NCBI GenBank assembly: GCA_903824675.1
Contig: CAIJXV010000057.1
Location: forward strand, 1 to 34,465
Source of the DNA: an uncultured bacterium
GTDB taxonomy: Bacteria; Verrucomicrobiota; Kiritimatiellia; CAIKKV01; CAIJXV01
Reading direction: 5' to 3'
Length of the DNA stretch: 34,465 nucleotides
The number at the start of each line of letters is the position of its first letter. Position 1 is the first letter of the stretch. Both the position numbers and the translations under genes were made by a program. The notes beneath the pieces were generated by a model. The model did no database searches, had not been told where the DNA came from, and saw only the letters and a program-made list of their open reading frames with translations. Below, in pieces: positions 1 through 7,953 of the stretch.

Positions 1-1
1 A

Positions 2-520
2 ACCGAGGGGGCGTTAATCCGAGTGGCGACGTATATCGATTTGAATCCGGTCCGGGCGGGATTGGTGAAGGATCCCAAGGATTACCGGCACAGTGGGTAT
101 GGCGAGGCGGTGGCGGGGAGACAACTCGCTCGCAAAGGCTTGTGCGACCTGATGGGGTCGGGAAAAGACTGGGAGCAGGCGGCCTCGAAATACCGATGTG
201 TGTTGTATGTGCAGGGCGAAGTCGAAGAAACGGGGGCTCGTCCGGGATTTGATTCGGAAACGGTCCGGACGGAGTTGGATCGGGATGGAGTATTATCCAC
301 GGCGACCCTGTTGCGCTGCCGGGTCCGGTATTTCAGTGATGGGGTGGTGTTGGGGAGTCGGGCCTTTGTTGAAGCCACGTTTCAAAGATATCGGGAGTCG
401 TTTGGGGCCAAGCGTCAGGATGGAGCGCGACCGATGCGGCATGGGGCTTGGGAAGGGCTGTGCACTCTGCGCGATTTGCGGTTGGATGTGATTACCGTGT
501 CGACTCCAGTCGGCAGATAG
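2..520 (+). CDS. RAYT (REP-associated tyrosine transposase), C-terminal part
   Basis: This is the C-terminal part of a Y1/HUH-type transposase of the RAYT (TnpA-REP) group, single-strand DNA transposases that act on short palindromes. The reading frame is open to the left window edge, so the catalytic HUH and Tyr region lies outside or is lost. The family hallmark is plain near the start: YIDLNPVRAGLV followed by a Y-x-HSGYGE-like motif, which in RAYTs sits just after the catalytic helix. The remaining 130 or so residues form the variable C-terminal extension. A GTG at 23 could be read as a start, but the hallmark would then begin at residue 4 of a headless protein, so it is internal. No partner genes are expected; RAYTs are solitary. 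Family assignment is firm, intactness unknown. Confidence 0.85.
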   Translation, partial: TEGALIRVATYIDLNPVRAGLVKDPKDYRHSGYGEAVAGRQLARKGLCDLMGSGKDWEQAASKYRCVLYVQGEVEETGARPGFDSETVRTELDRDGVLSTATLLRCRVRYFSDGVVLGSRAFVEATFQRYRESFGAKRQDGARPMRHGAWEGLCTLRDLRLDVITVSTPVGR

Positions 521-722
521 CCTGCTGGGGAGTTTTAATTCGATTCTGCCTGGTCAATCGGAGGCCGGATTCTGCCTACGTATGGGGATAGGGGTCTGAT
601 TGTTGCCGCAACGAGCTGTTGCGACTAATTTCTTATGAACCGGATCCCCTTTTATTGTCCTTGCGAACTGTTATATAACGGTCTTTGAACTTTAAGCCCG
701 AAAGCGCGGTTGTTTACAGTAA

Positions 723-956
723 CAGACACTGACTAATAACCTGACCCTAAGATCCAACCTGTTCACGACGTGGGCGCTTTTCCAATTGTCCGGCGAAGTG
801 AAATATCTCGAAGACAACTATCCGTTCCTTCAGTTCCTGGTCAATCGGGAAGGGAATTTCCCCTGGGGCGGAAACGATGTACAATTTTATCTGGGCGAGT
901 TGGATCGGCGGGGAGTTCTGGAGCGATTCTGTACCCAGATTTCACGCGGCGGGTGA
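723..956 (+). pseudogene. possible gene fragment, unrecognised
   Basis: An open frame of 77 codons lies between a TAA at 720-722 and a TGA at 954-956. It has no ATG and no ribosome site. Its translation is protein-like rather than random, with segments such as FTTWALFQLSGEVKYLEDNY and NREGNFPWGGNDVQFYLGEL, balanced composition and codon use like the neighbouring genes. I do not recognise the family. It may be the 3' end of a decayed gene; it could equally be a chance open frame in GC-rich DNA. Confidence 0.25.
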
Positions 957-973
957 TCCCCTGCGTGCGGGGA

Positions 974-1204
974 TTACGGATCCGGGTTAAAATACGACTT
1001 CGTTTGGATGATAAACCGCTCGGCCAGGCGACGGTACCCTTCTTCGTCGGGATGAAGATGATCAGGCATGAACGGATCGAACGCAGGGCCAAATAATTTC
1101 AAGCCATCCCGATAATATAAATTTTTGGCGCCTGCGGTTTGAAGTTGTTTCACCGCTTCCGAAATAGTTTTTCGCATATCGGTCAACGATATCCGGGGTA
1201 AACA
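974..1204 (-). pseudogene. SGNH/GDSL hydrolase C-terminal remnant
   Basis: The minus-strand frame reads LTDMRKTISEAVKQL, then AGAKNLYYRDGLKLFGP, then MPDHLHPDEEGYRRLAERF. The last segment is block V of SGNH/GDSL esterases, which carries the catalytic Asp and His as DxxH (here D-H-L-H) followed by P-x-x-E-G-Y. Only about 70 residues remain of an expected 200 or more. The N-terminal nucleophile (GDS) and the Gly and Asn blocks are missing, and upstream the frame runs straight into the stop codon of the ABC exporter at 1205. The only possible start is a TTG at 1186 with no clear ribosome site. It is best read as the tail of a hydrolase gene truncated by a rearrangement whose break lies at the ABC gene end. 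Confidence 0.6.
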
Positions 1205-3037
1205 TTAAACCGATTCCTGTTGGTGAAATACGCGCTGATAGAAGCCGGGCTGGGCAATGAGTGTATCGTGATGGCCATCCTGGGTCAGAGTTCCATTTTC
1301 CAGAACGAGGATCCGGTCGCAATGGCGGGCGGTGGCGATGCGTTGGGTGATGATCAGCGTGGTGTGACCGGGCAGAACTTTTTCGAGGGTGGCGCGGATT
1401 TTCGCCTCGGTTTCTGCATCGAGGGCACTGGTGGTATCATCGAGCAGCAGGATTTCAGGATTGGTCAGGAGCGCGGTGGCCAGGGCGAGGCGTTGTTTTT
1501 GTCCACCCGAGAGACTCATGCCGTGTTCGCCGACGGGGGTTTCGTATTTCTCGGGCAGGCTCATGATGAAGTCGTGAAGTTCCGCCTGTTGGGCGGCGGT
1601 GCGAATTTCGTCCGGCGTGGCATCCGGCTGACCATACATGAGATTTTCAGCCAGGGTCCCGGAAAAAATGAAAGGCTCCTGCTGGACCATGCGCACATGG
1701 CGGCGAAGGGAGGCGATATTGGCTTCGGCCAGATCAACTCCGCCCACCCGAATGACGCCTGAACCCGGATCATAAAACCGCAATAACAATTGGAAGAGGG
1801 TTGTTTTTCCGGCGCCAGAGGGGCCCATGAGGGCGATCCGCTCTCCGGGTTTGATTTTGAAGGCGACATTTTTAAGGGCGGGATCAAGCTGGCGGGGATA
1901 GGCAAAGGTGATCTTGTCGAACTCGATTTTGCCCTTGATGCCGCGAAGACGGACCTGGCCGGAATGCACGTCTTCGGGTTCGTCCATCAGGGCCAGCACC
2001 CGGCGTAAGACAACGCCGACATATTGGAAATAGGTGGCCAGGTTGGCGATGTGACCGATGGGACCGAAGAACCGGGACATGGCTCCGAGATAGGCCAGGA
2101 CAGAGCCCAGGGACATGTGCCCGGACTGAATCTGACGGGCGCCGACATAGATGACGATGCCGGTGAGTCCGGCGGTCAGGATGGCGACGAACAGATCGAG
2201 CGACAGTTTATAGACGGCACTCCGGACCTGCAAGCGGACGGCATCGTGGATCAAGTTGGCGAACCGGGAGAATTCGCGACGTTCGGCATTGAAGGCCTGG
2301 AGGACGCGGATGGCGGCGATACGTTCCTCGGTGTGGCCGATGGTGCGCGAGTTCATGCGGCTGATGGCGATATTGGTCCGGCGGATACGGGGACGCAGGT
2401 AGAGGAACAAGCCGATGTAAAAGGGGAGAACCAGCGTGAGGGCCAGGGAGAGTTGCCAATTCAGCCAATACATGACGATGGCGGCGCCCAGGAATTTGGA
2501 GAATTGACCGACGAGTTGGGCCAGATGATTGGAGGCGGCCTGTTGCAGGACGTTCACATCGTCCAGCAATCGGCTCATCAGACGTCCGGTTTGAGTCCGG
2601 TCGAAAAAACCAATATGGAGTCGCTGGAGTTTTTCGTATAAATCCTTACGTAGCGCGTAGGTGATCCGTTGACTGACCGCCAGGGCGGATGACTGCTGGG
2701 CCCAATGGAAAAAGAAGAAGAGGCCATAGATCAGGAGGTTCCAAAGGACGGCCCAGCCCAGCAACGGCAGTCGTTCTGCCCACTGGGCAGGGTCCACCAA
2801 TGCCGCGCCGCCCCGGAGGACGTCATCGATCACAAATTTGTGGACCAGGGGAATGGCCAGCGGCAAAGGTCCCCAGGCGGCCATGATAGCCAACAACAGA
2901 AAAAGAACCCCGAGGTGGGGTTTCAGATAGGTCTGCCACAAACGCCGCCAGGCGCCAGCCGACGTTCCGGTGGGTTCCTGGGAATCGTCCAGTACGCGAC
3001 GGATGATCAATTCCACTCGATCCTGGGGAAGGGTCAC
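1205..3037 (-). CDS. ABC exporter, half-transporter with degenerate ATPase site
   Basis: A 610-residue fused membrane/ATPase half-transporter of the type I exporter fold (MsbA/TM287 group) in the inner membrane. An N-terminal region with about six hydrophobic helices (residues 40-330) precedes the nucleotide-binding domain: Walker A GPSGAGKTT at 405, Q-loop VQQEPF, signature LSGGQ at 509, Walker B ILLLD ending at 533. The catalytic Glu after Walker B is Asp534 (DDTTSALD), and the switch-loop His is Gln565 (IITQR). Both are the changes seen in the non-hydrolysing subunit of heterodimeric exporters. The GTG start overlaps the stop of the upstream partner by 4 bases (GTGA), so the two are translationally coupled. 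Substrate cannot be read from sequence; lipid, drug or peptide export are all possible. Confidence 0.92.
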   Translation of the reverse strand: MTLPQDRVELIIRRVLDDSQEPTGTSAGAWRRLWQTYLKPHLGVLFLLLAIMAAWGPLPLAIPLVHKFVIDDVLRGGAALVDPAQWAERLPLLGWAVLWNLLIYGLFFFFHWAQQSSALAVSQRITYALRKDLYEKLQRLHIGFFDRTQTGRLMSRLLDDVNVLQQAASNHLAQLVGQFSKFLGAAIVMYWLNWQLSLALTLVLPFYIGLFLYLRPRIRRTNIAISRMNSRTIGHTEERIAAIRVLQAFNAERREFSRFANLIHDAVRLQVRSAVYKLSLDLFVAILTAGLTGIVIYVGARQIQSGHMSLGSVLAYLGAMSRFFGPIGHIANLATYFQYVGVVLRRVLALMDEPEDVHSGQVRLRGIKGKIEFDKITFAYPRQLDPALKNVAFKIKPGERIALMGPSGAGKTTLFQLLLRFYDPGSGVIRVGGVDLAEANIASLRRHVRMVQQEPFIFSGTLAENLMYGQPDATPDEIRTAAQQAELHDFIMSLPEKYETPVGEHGMSLSGGQKQRLALATALLTNPEILLLDDTTSALDAETEAKIRATLEKVLPGHTTLIITQRIATARHCDRILVLENGTLTQDGHHDTLIAQPGFYQRVFHQQESV

Positions 3038-4779
3038 AAGATCCCCTCCTTGCGGCCGGCCCTGCGGATTTCTTCATAGAGCGCGGCGTAATGACCGCCC
3101 GGCCGGGAGAGCAGGTCGGCGTGTGTTCCGCTTTCGAGGATGCGGCCGTGATCCATGACAATGATCCGGTCGGCGTGGGTAATGGTGGACAGGCGGTGGG
3201 CGATGACAATACTGGTGCGTCCCGCGAAAAGGCGCTGAAGGGCTTTTTGAATGAGGGCTTCCGATTCACTGTCGAGCGCAGCGGTGGCTTCGTCGAGGAT
3301 GAAGATGGAGGGATTCTTGAGCAGGGCGCGGGCGATGGCGACCCGCTGTTTTTCGCCCACCGAGAGTCGCACGCCATACGTCCCCAGTATCGTTGCGAGG
3401 CCCTCGGGCAATTCAGCCAGCAAGTCGCCCAATTCGGCCGCGCGGGCGGCGGCTTCGATGTCTGCGGCGGGGGCGCCCGGCCAGCCGTAGGCGATATTAT
3501 CGGCGAGGGATCCCTCGAAGATGACGGGATCCTGAAGAATAATGCCGAAACGTTGACGGAGGCTGGAGAGGGCCACGCTCCGGATATCGACCCCATCGAT
3601 ATAAACCCCGCCCGATTGAACATCCCAAAAGCGGGAGAGGAGCGAAACGAGCGAGGTTTTTCCGCAACCGGTATGGCCGACGAGAGCGACCAGCGAGCCG
3701 GGTGCCAGATCGAGATTGAAGTTCTGGAAGAGAGGGGTTTCGGGGGTATAGGCGAAAGTGACCTGGCGGAATTCAATCCGGCCGGGTCCGGAGGGCAGAG
3801 GGGGGGCTCCCGGGGGCGAGGTGATATCGAGGGGTTCATCGAGGACCTCGAAGATGCGCTGAACGGCGACCTGGGTTTCGGTGAGGGTTCCAGCGAGCAT
3901 GGTCAGGCGCAAGGCGGGTTCAAGAGCGAGGGTGACATAGCTGGTGAGAGCCAGCAGATCGCCGAGTGAAAGGGCACCCTTCAGACACAAATAGGCGCCA
4001 TAACAAAAAACAGCCACAGACCCGAGATGGGAAACCAGACTGCAGGTTGCGCTGAGCATGGCGGAACTCATCCCGCTCTCAACTGCTTTTTCCAAGCCGG
4101 CGGTGGTCAGGTCCAGGAAGGCATCGGTTTCGACGGATTCCTTATTGTAAATCCGAACCTGACGGACGCCCGCCAGGGTTTCCTGGAGCCGGGCGGCGAT
4201 ACGGTCATTGATTTTGCGATACGAGAGCGTGGCGGCGCGGATACGTTTGGCGAACAGGCGGAAAACCCCGACGTAAAGCACCAAGGTTAAAATACAAATC
4301 AGAGCCAGTTTGAACGAAAGGGTAAAGGCGACGATCAATGAAAAGGCGAAAATGATCATATCTCCCAGGATTTGAATCACTTCGCCTCCGACGAGGGACT
4401 GGACTTGTCCGGCATCGCTCATCAGGCGTTGAATCAGGGAACCTGCGGAATGGTGACCGTGATAACGCAAACTGAGATTCAAAAACCGTTCATAGAGGGT
4501 TAAGCGGAGATCGGCGACAAAGCGTTGGGCGATCCGGGCGATGAGGAAGAAATTAACGAAACGGATTCCGGCGAACGCCATGGGAACAAAAGTAATGGCG
4601 AAGACGGCGGGGAGGATCAATCCCCAGGCGCCGGGGCGAATGACGTGGTCGATCAAATACCGCATGAGAAGCGGGGGGAGCAAACTGAGCAGGGTAAAGA
4701 GGGTGGTGGCAAGCAATGCCACCATCAGCCGGCCGCGGTAGGGGCGGATCAATGGAGCCATCTGGCGGAACAAGGTCAT
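3034..4779 (-). CDS. ABC exporter, half-transporter with canonical catalytic residues
   Basis: A 581-residue half-transporter, the first gene of the exporter operon. An N-terminal transmembrane domain (about residues 15-300) precedes an ATPase domain with Walker A GHTGCGKTS at 368, Q-loop ILQDPV, Walker B IFILD-E with catalytic Glu497, and switch-loop His528 (IAHR). Its signature is LSVGEKQR instead of LSGGQ. It therefore gives the working Walker A/B side of one ATP site (completed by the partner's LSGGQ) and the weak signature of the other. The ATG start at 4779 has only a weak ribosome site (ggatgg about 12 bases upstream). An inverted repeat lies 49-77 bases upstream of the start. Confidence 0.92.
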   Translation of the reverse strand: MTLFRQMAPLIRPYRGRLMVALLATTLFTLLSLLPPLLMRYLIDHVIRPGAWGLILPAVFAITFVPMAFAGIRFVNFFLIARIAQRFVADLRLTLYERFLNLSLRYHGHHSAGSLIQRLMSDAGQVQSLVGGEVIQILGDMIIFAFSLIVAFTLSFKLALICILTLVLYVGVFRLFAKRIRAATLSYRKINDRIAARLQETLAGVRQVRIYNKESVETDAFLDLTTAGLEKAVESGMSSAMLSATCSLVSHLGSVAVFCYGAYLCLKGALSLGDLLALTSYVTLALEPALRLTMLAGTLTETQVAVQRIFEVLDEPLDITSPPGAPPLPSGPGRIEFRQVTFAYTPETPLFQNFNLDLAPGSLVALVGHTGCGKTSLVSLLSRFWDVQSGGVYIDGVDIRSVALSSLRQRFGIILQDPVIFEGSLADNIAYGWPGAPAADIEAAARAAELGDLLAELPEGLATILGTYGVRLSVGEKQRVAIARALLKNPSIFILDEATAALDSESEALIQKALQRLFAGRTSIVIAHRLSTITHADRIIVMDHGRILESGTHADLLSRPGGHYAALYEEIRRAGRKEGIL

Positions 4780-4827
4780 GATCGACTAATCCATCCGTTC
4801 AATATCCCAGCGTCCCCGAAAACAGGG

Positions 4828-4856
4828 GAATGATGCGGAAATAGGAACCATCATTC
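4828..4856. promoter_or_regulatory. inverted repeat upstream of ABC exporter operon
   Basis: A perfect 8-base inverted repeat, gaatgatg at 4828-4835 and catcattc at 4849-4856, is separated by 13 bases, so the half-site centres lie 21 bases (two helical turns) apart. A second small palindrome, tcccc-N7-gggga, lies beside it at 4813-4829. The position 49-77 bases before the exporter start codon suits an operator or activator site. No regulator gene adjoins it, and no convincing -35/-10 pair was found. Confidence 0.35.
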
Positions 4857-4991
4857 TCAGGGCCATTGGACGCCGAATGAATCGTTTTCTTTACCAAAAG
4901 GAGGAGGGGAATCCAATAATTTCGTGAGAACGGGGAGGCGGCCTCCGTCCGTTTCGTGGGCGGTGCGGGATTTCCGCGCGGGTCTGCCGCA

Positions 4992-5630
4992 CTAACTTAC
5001 CAACTGGTTTTCGAAGGCATAATGCATTAATTCAGCACTATTTTTCAGTCCCATTTTTTGCAGGATCCGGGACCGGTAGGTGCTGATGGTTTTCGGGCTG
5101 AGTCCCAGCGTTTTGGAAATCTCGGCGACCGAAAAGCCTTTGGCGATTCGTTCCAACACTTCGAATTCTCGGTCGGACAATTGTTCATGGGGGAGTTGAG
5201 TATCCGACCGGCGGTTCTGAAAGTTTTCCGCCAGTTTTTCCGCAACAACCGGGGTGATGTATTTACTGCCCTGGCCGGTTCGACGCACGGCATCCAGCAA
5301 TTCATGGGCGGCGGCGGCTTTCATAAGATAGCCTGCCGCCCCGGCGCGAAAAGCCCGAATCGCATATTGGTCTTCGGGATATACACTCAGAATCAGAACC
5401 GGTAAATGAGGCCGCAGGGCGTGAACATCCTTGAGCACTTCTAGTCCATTCCGGTCCGGCAGGGAGATATCCAGCAGGAGGAGAGAGCAGGAGACGGTGG
5501 CGATTAATTTCATGGTTTCCTGCCCGGTTCCGGCTTCACCGACCACTTCAATATCCGGGGCATCCTCCAATAGGCGGCGCAAGCCCTGGCGGACGAGCAT
5601 GTGATCATCGGCTACAATGACTCGAATCAC
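4992..5630 (-). CDS. NarL/FixJ-family response regulator
   Basis: A 212-residue two-domain regulator. The receiver domain (residues 1-120) has the acidic pair Asp8/Asp9, the phospho-acceptor Asp54 in LLLLDISLPD, Ser82 in the switch position and the invariant Lys104 in YLMKAAA. A LuxR-type helix-turn-helix follows (about 147-212), with LSDREFEVLERIAKG and the recognition helix SPKTISTYRSRILQKMGL. The GTG start overlaps the kinase stop by 4 bases (GTGA), so the pair is one operon and almost certainly one phosphorelay. The target genes are not shown by sequence. A transcriptional regulator of DNA-binding NarL type is certain; the signal is not. Confidence 0.95.
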   Translation of the reverse strand: MIRVIVADDHMLVRQGLRRLLEDAPDIEVVGEAGTGQETMKLIATVSCSLLLLDISLPDRNGLEVLKDVHALRPHLPVLILSVYPEDQYAIRAFRAGAAGYLMKAAAAHELLDAVRRTGQGSKYITPVVAEKLAENFQNRRSDTQLPHEQLSDREFEVLERIAKGFSVAEISKTLGLSPKTISTYRSRILQKMGLKNSAELMHYAFENQLVS

Positions 5631-7222
5631 GAGACGGCTCCTTTCGAGCAGGGAGGGGGGTGAGGAATCTGGATCTGGATCCGGGTTCCCCCGCCCGGAC
5701 GTGATTCGATATCCACCCGCCCATTGAGCGTCCGGGCGCGCTCACGGATCTGGATCAACCCAAAGGCCGAGGGCGAAGAGAGCCGTTCCGGAGGGATACC
5801 TTTGCCATCATCCTCGATCAACAGCCGATACCCCGCGTCATTGCCGGACAAATGGATGACCAAAGTCGAGGCTTCGGCATGGCGCAGGGTATTGATAACG
5901 GCTTCCTGGAGAATGCGGAAAAGTGACAAGGTGATGGCGGGCGGCACCGTCAGATCCGGCGGATCGACCGTTTGGGAGAGGCACACCTCGGTATGGGGCT
6001 GCATCTGTTGGACATACCATTCGATGGCCGGCGCGAGGCCGAGGTCATCGAGAATGCCGGGATGCAGGTCCATGGCAATGCGTTGGGTGGTAAAGAGCGC
6101 ACGGTCGATCATTTCAAGCATGGCGGTCGTGATATTTTGCAAGTCGGGCTGGGAGACTTCCATCCGCCGATGCAGACGGACGGTATCCATTTTGAGGACC
6201 GAAAGGGATTGCCCGAGGTCGTCATGGATCACCCGCGAAATCCGGGTGCTTTCATCTTCGCGGATGGTTTGGAGCCGCCGACTCAGCTGGCGGTATTGTT
6301 CTTCGCTTTCCTGCAAAAGGAGTTGAGCATTTTTACGATCGGTAATATCGACCAGGAGTCCTTCGATATGGGTGGGGTGGCCCTGTTGATCGCGGATGAC
6401 CCGGGATCGGTCTTCAAACCAACGAAGGTCGCCGGAATGCGCGATCAGGCGATATTGCAAAACGAATTCATCGTTCCCGTTTTGAAGGAAAGCCTGGCAT
6501 TCCAGTGCTCTACGGGGCAGGTCGGGAGGGTAAATCAGCGAGGGCCAGCGTACCCGGCCCTCCAGCAGATCGGCAGCCGAATAGCCGAGTTGGGAGACAT
6601 TTTCGGTGACAAATTCTACGGTTTCCGCTTCATCCCGGTGCCAGCGAAAAACCATGGTCGGGCTTTTTTCAATGATGCTTTCCAGGAAGCGGAGACGATC
6701 GAAGGTTTGCGTTAAAGCGGATTCCGCCTCCTGAAGGGAGGTAATGTCATAAAGAATACCCTGGAGAAAGATGGGCCGGCCCTGGGCATCGCGGACAATG
6801 AAGGCTTCATCGCGAATGGTGCGGATTTCGCCGGTTCCGGTGAGCATGCGATAACGGAGACGGATGGGGCGTTCGGACTCTTGTTGGCGGGTGATTTCGG
6901 ACATGACGAAATCCCGGTCATCGGGGTGAAGGTGGTTGAACCAGAAATTAGGATCGGAAATCGATTCGTTGGGCTTAAGGTCTAACAATCGGTCGATTTC
7001 GGGGCTGACAAAAAGATTGGATGCCGTCGTATCGAGGCGTGCCACGTACGTGGCAGAGGGTGCGGAGTGGGTCAGCGCTTGGCGCAGAATGATTTCATCC
7101 TGCGCAAGAGGGTCTGGCGTCGGTTTGGCACCCGCAGGCGAACGGGTAATCTGTTGATCCGTCATAAGCGGTCCATTGGTATATGGTAAGGTAAAGTTAA
7201 CCACCGGTGTCATCTTATCCAC
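5627..7222 (-). CDS. PAS-PAS sensor histidine kinase (HisKA_3 type)
   Basis: A soluble sensor kinase of 531 residues from the GTG at 7222; an ATG at 7165 would give 512. Two PAS/PAC modules occupy roughly residues 45-170 and 175-300, each ending in a PAC-like run (FLQGILYDITSLQEAE, HIEGLLVDITDRKNAQ). The dimerisation/phosphoacceptor helix follows with His333 in RVIHDDLGQSL, the HisKA_3 form that pairs with NarL regulators. The ATPase domain shows the N box (LQEAVINTLRHA), G1 (EDDGKGIP) and G2 (FGLIQIRERA). No membrane helix or signal peptide is seen, so it probably senses a cytoplasmic cue such as redox state or a small ligand. It is the first gene of the pair with the regulator at 4992-5630. 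Neither start has a good ribosome site. Confidence 0.93.
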   Translation of the reverse strand: MDKMTPVVNFTLPYTNGPLMTDQQITRSPAGAKPTPDPLAQDEIILRQALTHSAPSATYVARLDTTASNLFVSPEIDRLLDLKPNESISDPNFWFNHLHPDDRDFVMSEITRQQESERPIRLRYRMLTGTGEIRTIRDEAFIVRDAQGRPIFLQGILYDITSLQEAESALTQTFDRLRFLESIIEKSPTMVFRWHRDEAETVEFVTENVSQLGYSAADLLEGRVRWPSLIYPPDLPRRALECQAFLQNGNDEFVLQYRLIAHSGDLRWFEDRSRVIRDQQGHPTHIEGLLVDITDRKNAQLLLQESEEQYRQLSRRLQTIREDESTRISRVIHDDLGQSLSVLKMDTVRLHRRMEVSQPDLQNITTAMLEMIDRALFTTQRIAMDLHPGILDDLGLAPAIEWYVQQMQPHTEVCLSQTVDPPDLTVPPAITLSLFRILQEAVINTLRHAEASTLVIHLSGNDAGYRLLIEDDGKGIPPERLSSPSAFGLIQIRERARTLNGRVDIESRPGGGTRIQIQIPHPPPCSKGAVS

Positions 7223-7241
7223 TTTTCAGACGGGGTACAGC

Positions 7242-7270
7242 ATTATTTCGCAGAGGAGTGCTAAATTAAA
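7242..7270 (-). promoter_or_regulatory. possible promoter for kinase/regulator operon
   Basis: On the minus strand a -10-like AATAAT (7242-7247) follows a weak -35-like TTTAAT (7265-7270) at 17-base spacing, which would start transcription about 14 bases before the GTG at 7222 or about 70 before the ATG at 7165. The -35 match is poor. Confidence 0.25.
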
Positions 7271-7276
7271 GCTGTA

Positions 7277-7305
7277 TTGATTTTCCTTCCGCATTCGGGC
7301 ATAAC
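7277..7305 (+). promoter_or_regulatory. possible sigma70-type promoter for pyrE operon
   Basis: TTGATT (7277-7282) and CATAAC (7300-7305) are separated by 17 bases, each matching four of six consensus bases, and lie in the divergent gap about 57 bases before the pyrE start. The placement is right for the operon; the match is moderate. Confidence 0.35.
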
Positions 7306-7361
7306 AGATGCGGTTCAGGCGGCGCTGAGTGCTGTCTCATCATCAACCAAGGGATGGACCT

Positions 7362-7940
7362 ATGCAGGATTCCGAAGTATTGGCCGTTTTCCATAAAACC
7401 GAGGCCTTGTTGGAGGGCCATTTTGAACTCCGGTCCGGTTTGCACAGCGACCGGTTTTTCCAATGCGCCATGGTCCTCCGCTATCCGCGTCAGGCGGAAC
7501 GGTTGAGCATTGCGCTGGTGGAAGGAATCCGGCGGACGTTGGGTGCTGAGGTGCAGTTTGATGGTGTGATCGCGCCCGCCATGGGGGGCTTATTTGTGGG
7601 ACACGAAGTGGCCAAGGCGCTGGACGTCAAATCGATTTTTGCTGAAAAGCAGGATGGCAAGCTGGTTTTGCGCCGGGGATTCATCATCCGGCCCGGTGAA
7701 CGGTACCTGGTGGCCGAGGATGTGATTACCCGTGGGGGACGCGTCCAGGAAACGATCGACATTGTCCGGGCGTTGGGGGGCGAAGTGCCGGCGGTGGGGG
7801 TATTGGTCGATCGCAGCGATGGGAAGGCCAAATTTGAATGCCCGGTGATCAGCCTGTTGAAATTGGCGCCGGTGACCTATGACCCGGCCCACTGTCCCCT
7901 GTGTAAGCAGGGAATTCCGATGGTGCATCCCGGTTCCTGA
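7362..7940 (+). CDS. pyrE: orotate phosphoribosyltransferase
   Basis: A 192-residue enzyme that joins orotate to PRPP to give orotidine 5'-phosphate, the fifth step of pyrimidine synthesis, in the cytoplasm. The orotate-side motif FELRSGLHSDRFFQ is at residues 21-34. The PRPP-binding loop YLVAEDVITRGGRVQE, with the acidic pair Glu119-Asp120, is at 115-130. It ends in CPLCKQGIPMVHPGS, a tail found in the OPRT branch of several deep-rooting bacteria. The ATG at 7362 is chosen over an in-frame GTG at 7329 because aaggga lies upstream and the protein then matches family length. It heads a tightly packed four-gene run with membrane proteins, an unusual setting for a pyr gene; no other pyrimidine gene is nearby. 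Confidence 0.93.
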   Translation: MQDSEVLAVFHKTEALLEGHFELRSGLHSDRFFQCAMVLRYPRQAERLSIALVEGIRRTLGAEVQFDGVIAPAMGGLFVGHEVAKALDVKSIFAEKQDGKLVLRRGFIIRPGERYLVAEDVITRGGRVQETIDIVRALGGEVPAVGVLVDRSDGKAKFECPVISLLKLAPVTYDPAHCPLCKQGIPMVHPGS

Positions 7941-7953
7941 AAGGACATTGTCC

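Larger units (their letters stand above)
521..1204. other. gene-poor stretch with repeats and gene debris
   Basis: No complete gene is supported between the RAYT and the ABC exporter. The stretch holds a direct repeat (gattctgcct at 542-551 and 568-577), small inverted repeats such as gttgccgcaac near 602-612, an open frame at 723-956 and the SGNH hydrolase remnant at 974-1204. It looks like eroded intergenic DNA, which is typical beside a RAYT. Confidence 0.5.

Noticed and set aside
770-1096. Plus-strand frame of 108 codons between RAYT and ABC genes
   Set aside because: Arg-rich, no domain, and in conflict with the better-supported SGNH remnant on the other strand.
2823-3839. Minus-strand frame of 338 codons overlapping both ABC genes
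   Set aside because: Low-complexity Pro/Ser/Arg translation in a second frame of real genes; a shadow frame.
3091-3969. Long plus-strand open frame of 292 codons opposite the ABC exporter
   Set aside because: It is the complement of a conserved ATPase gene in GC-rich DNA and shows no domain; the minus-strand gene explains the region.
5972-6715. Plus-strand frame of 247 codons within the histidine kinase
   Set aside because: Antisense to clear PAS and kinase motifs, with no recognisable domain.
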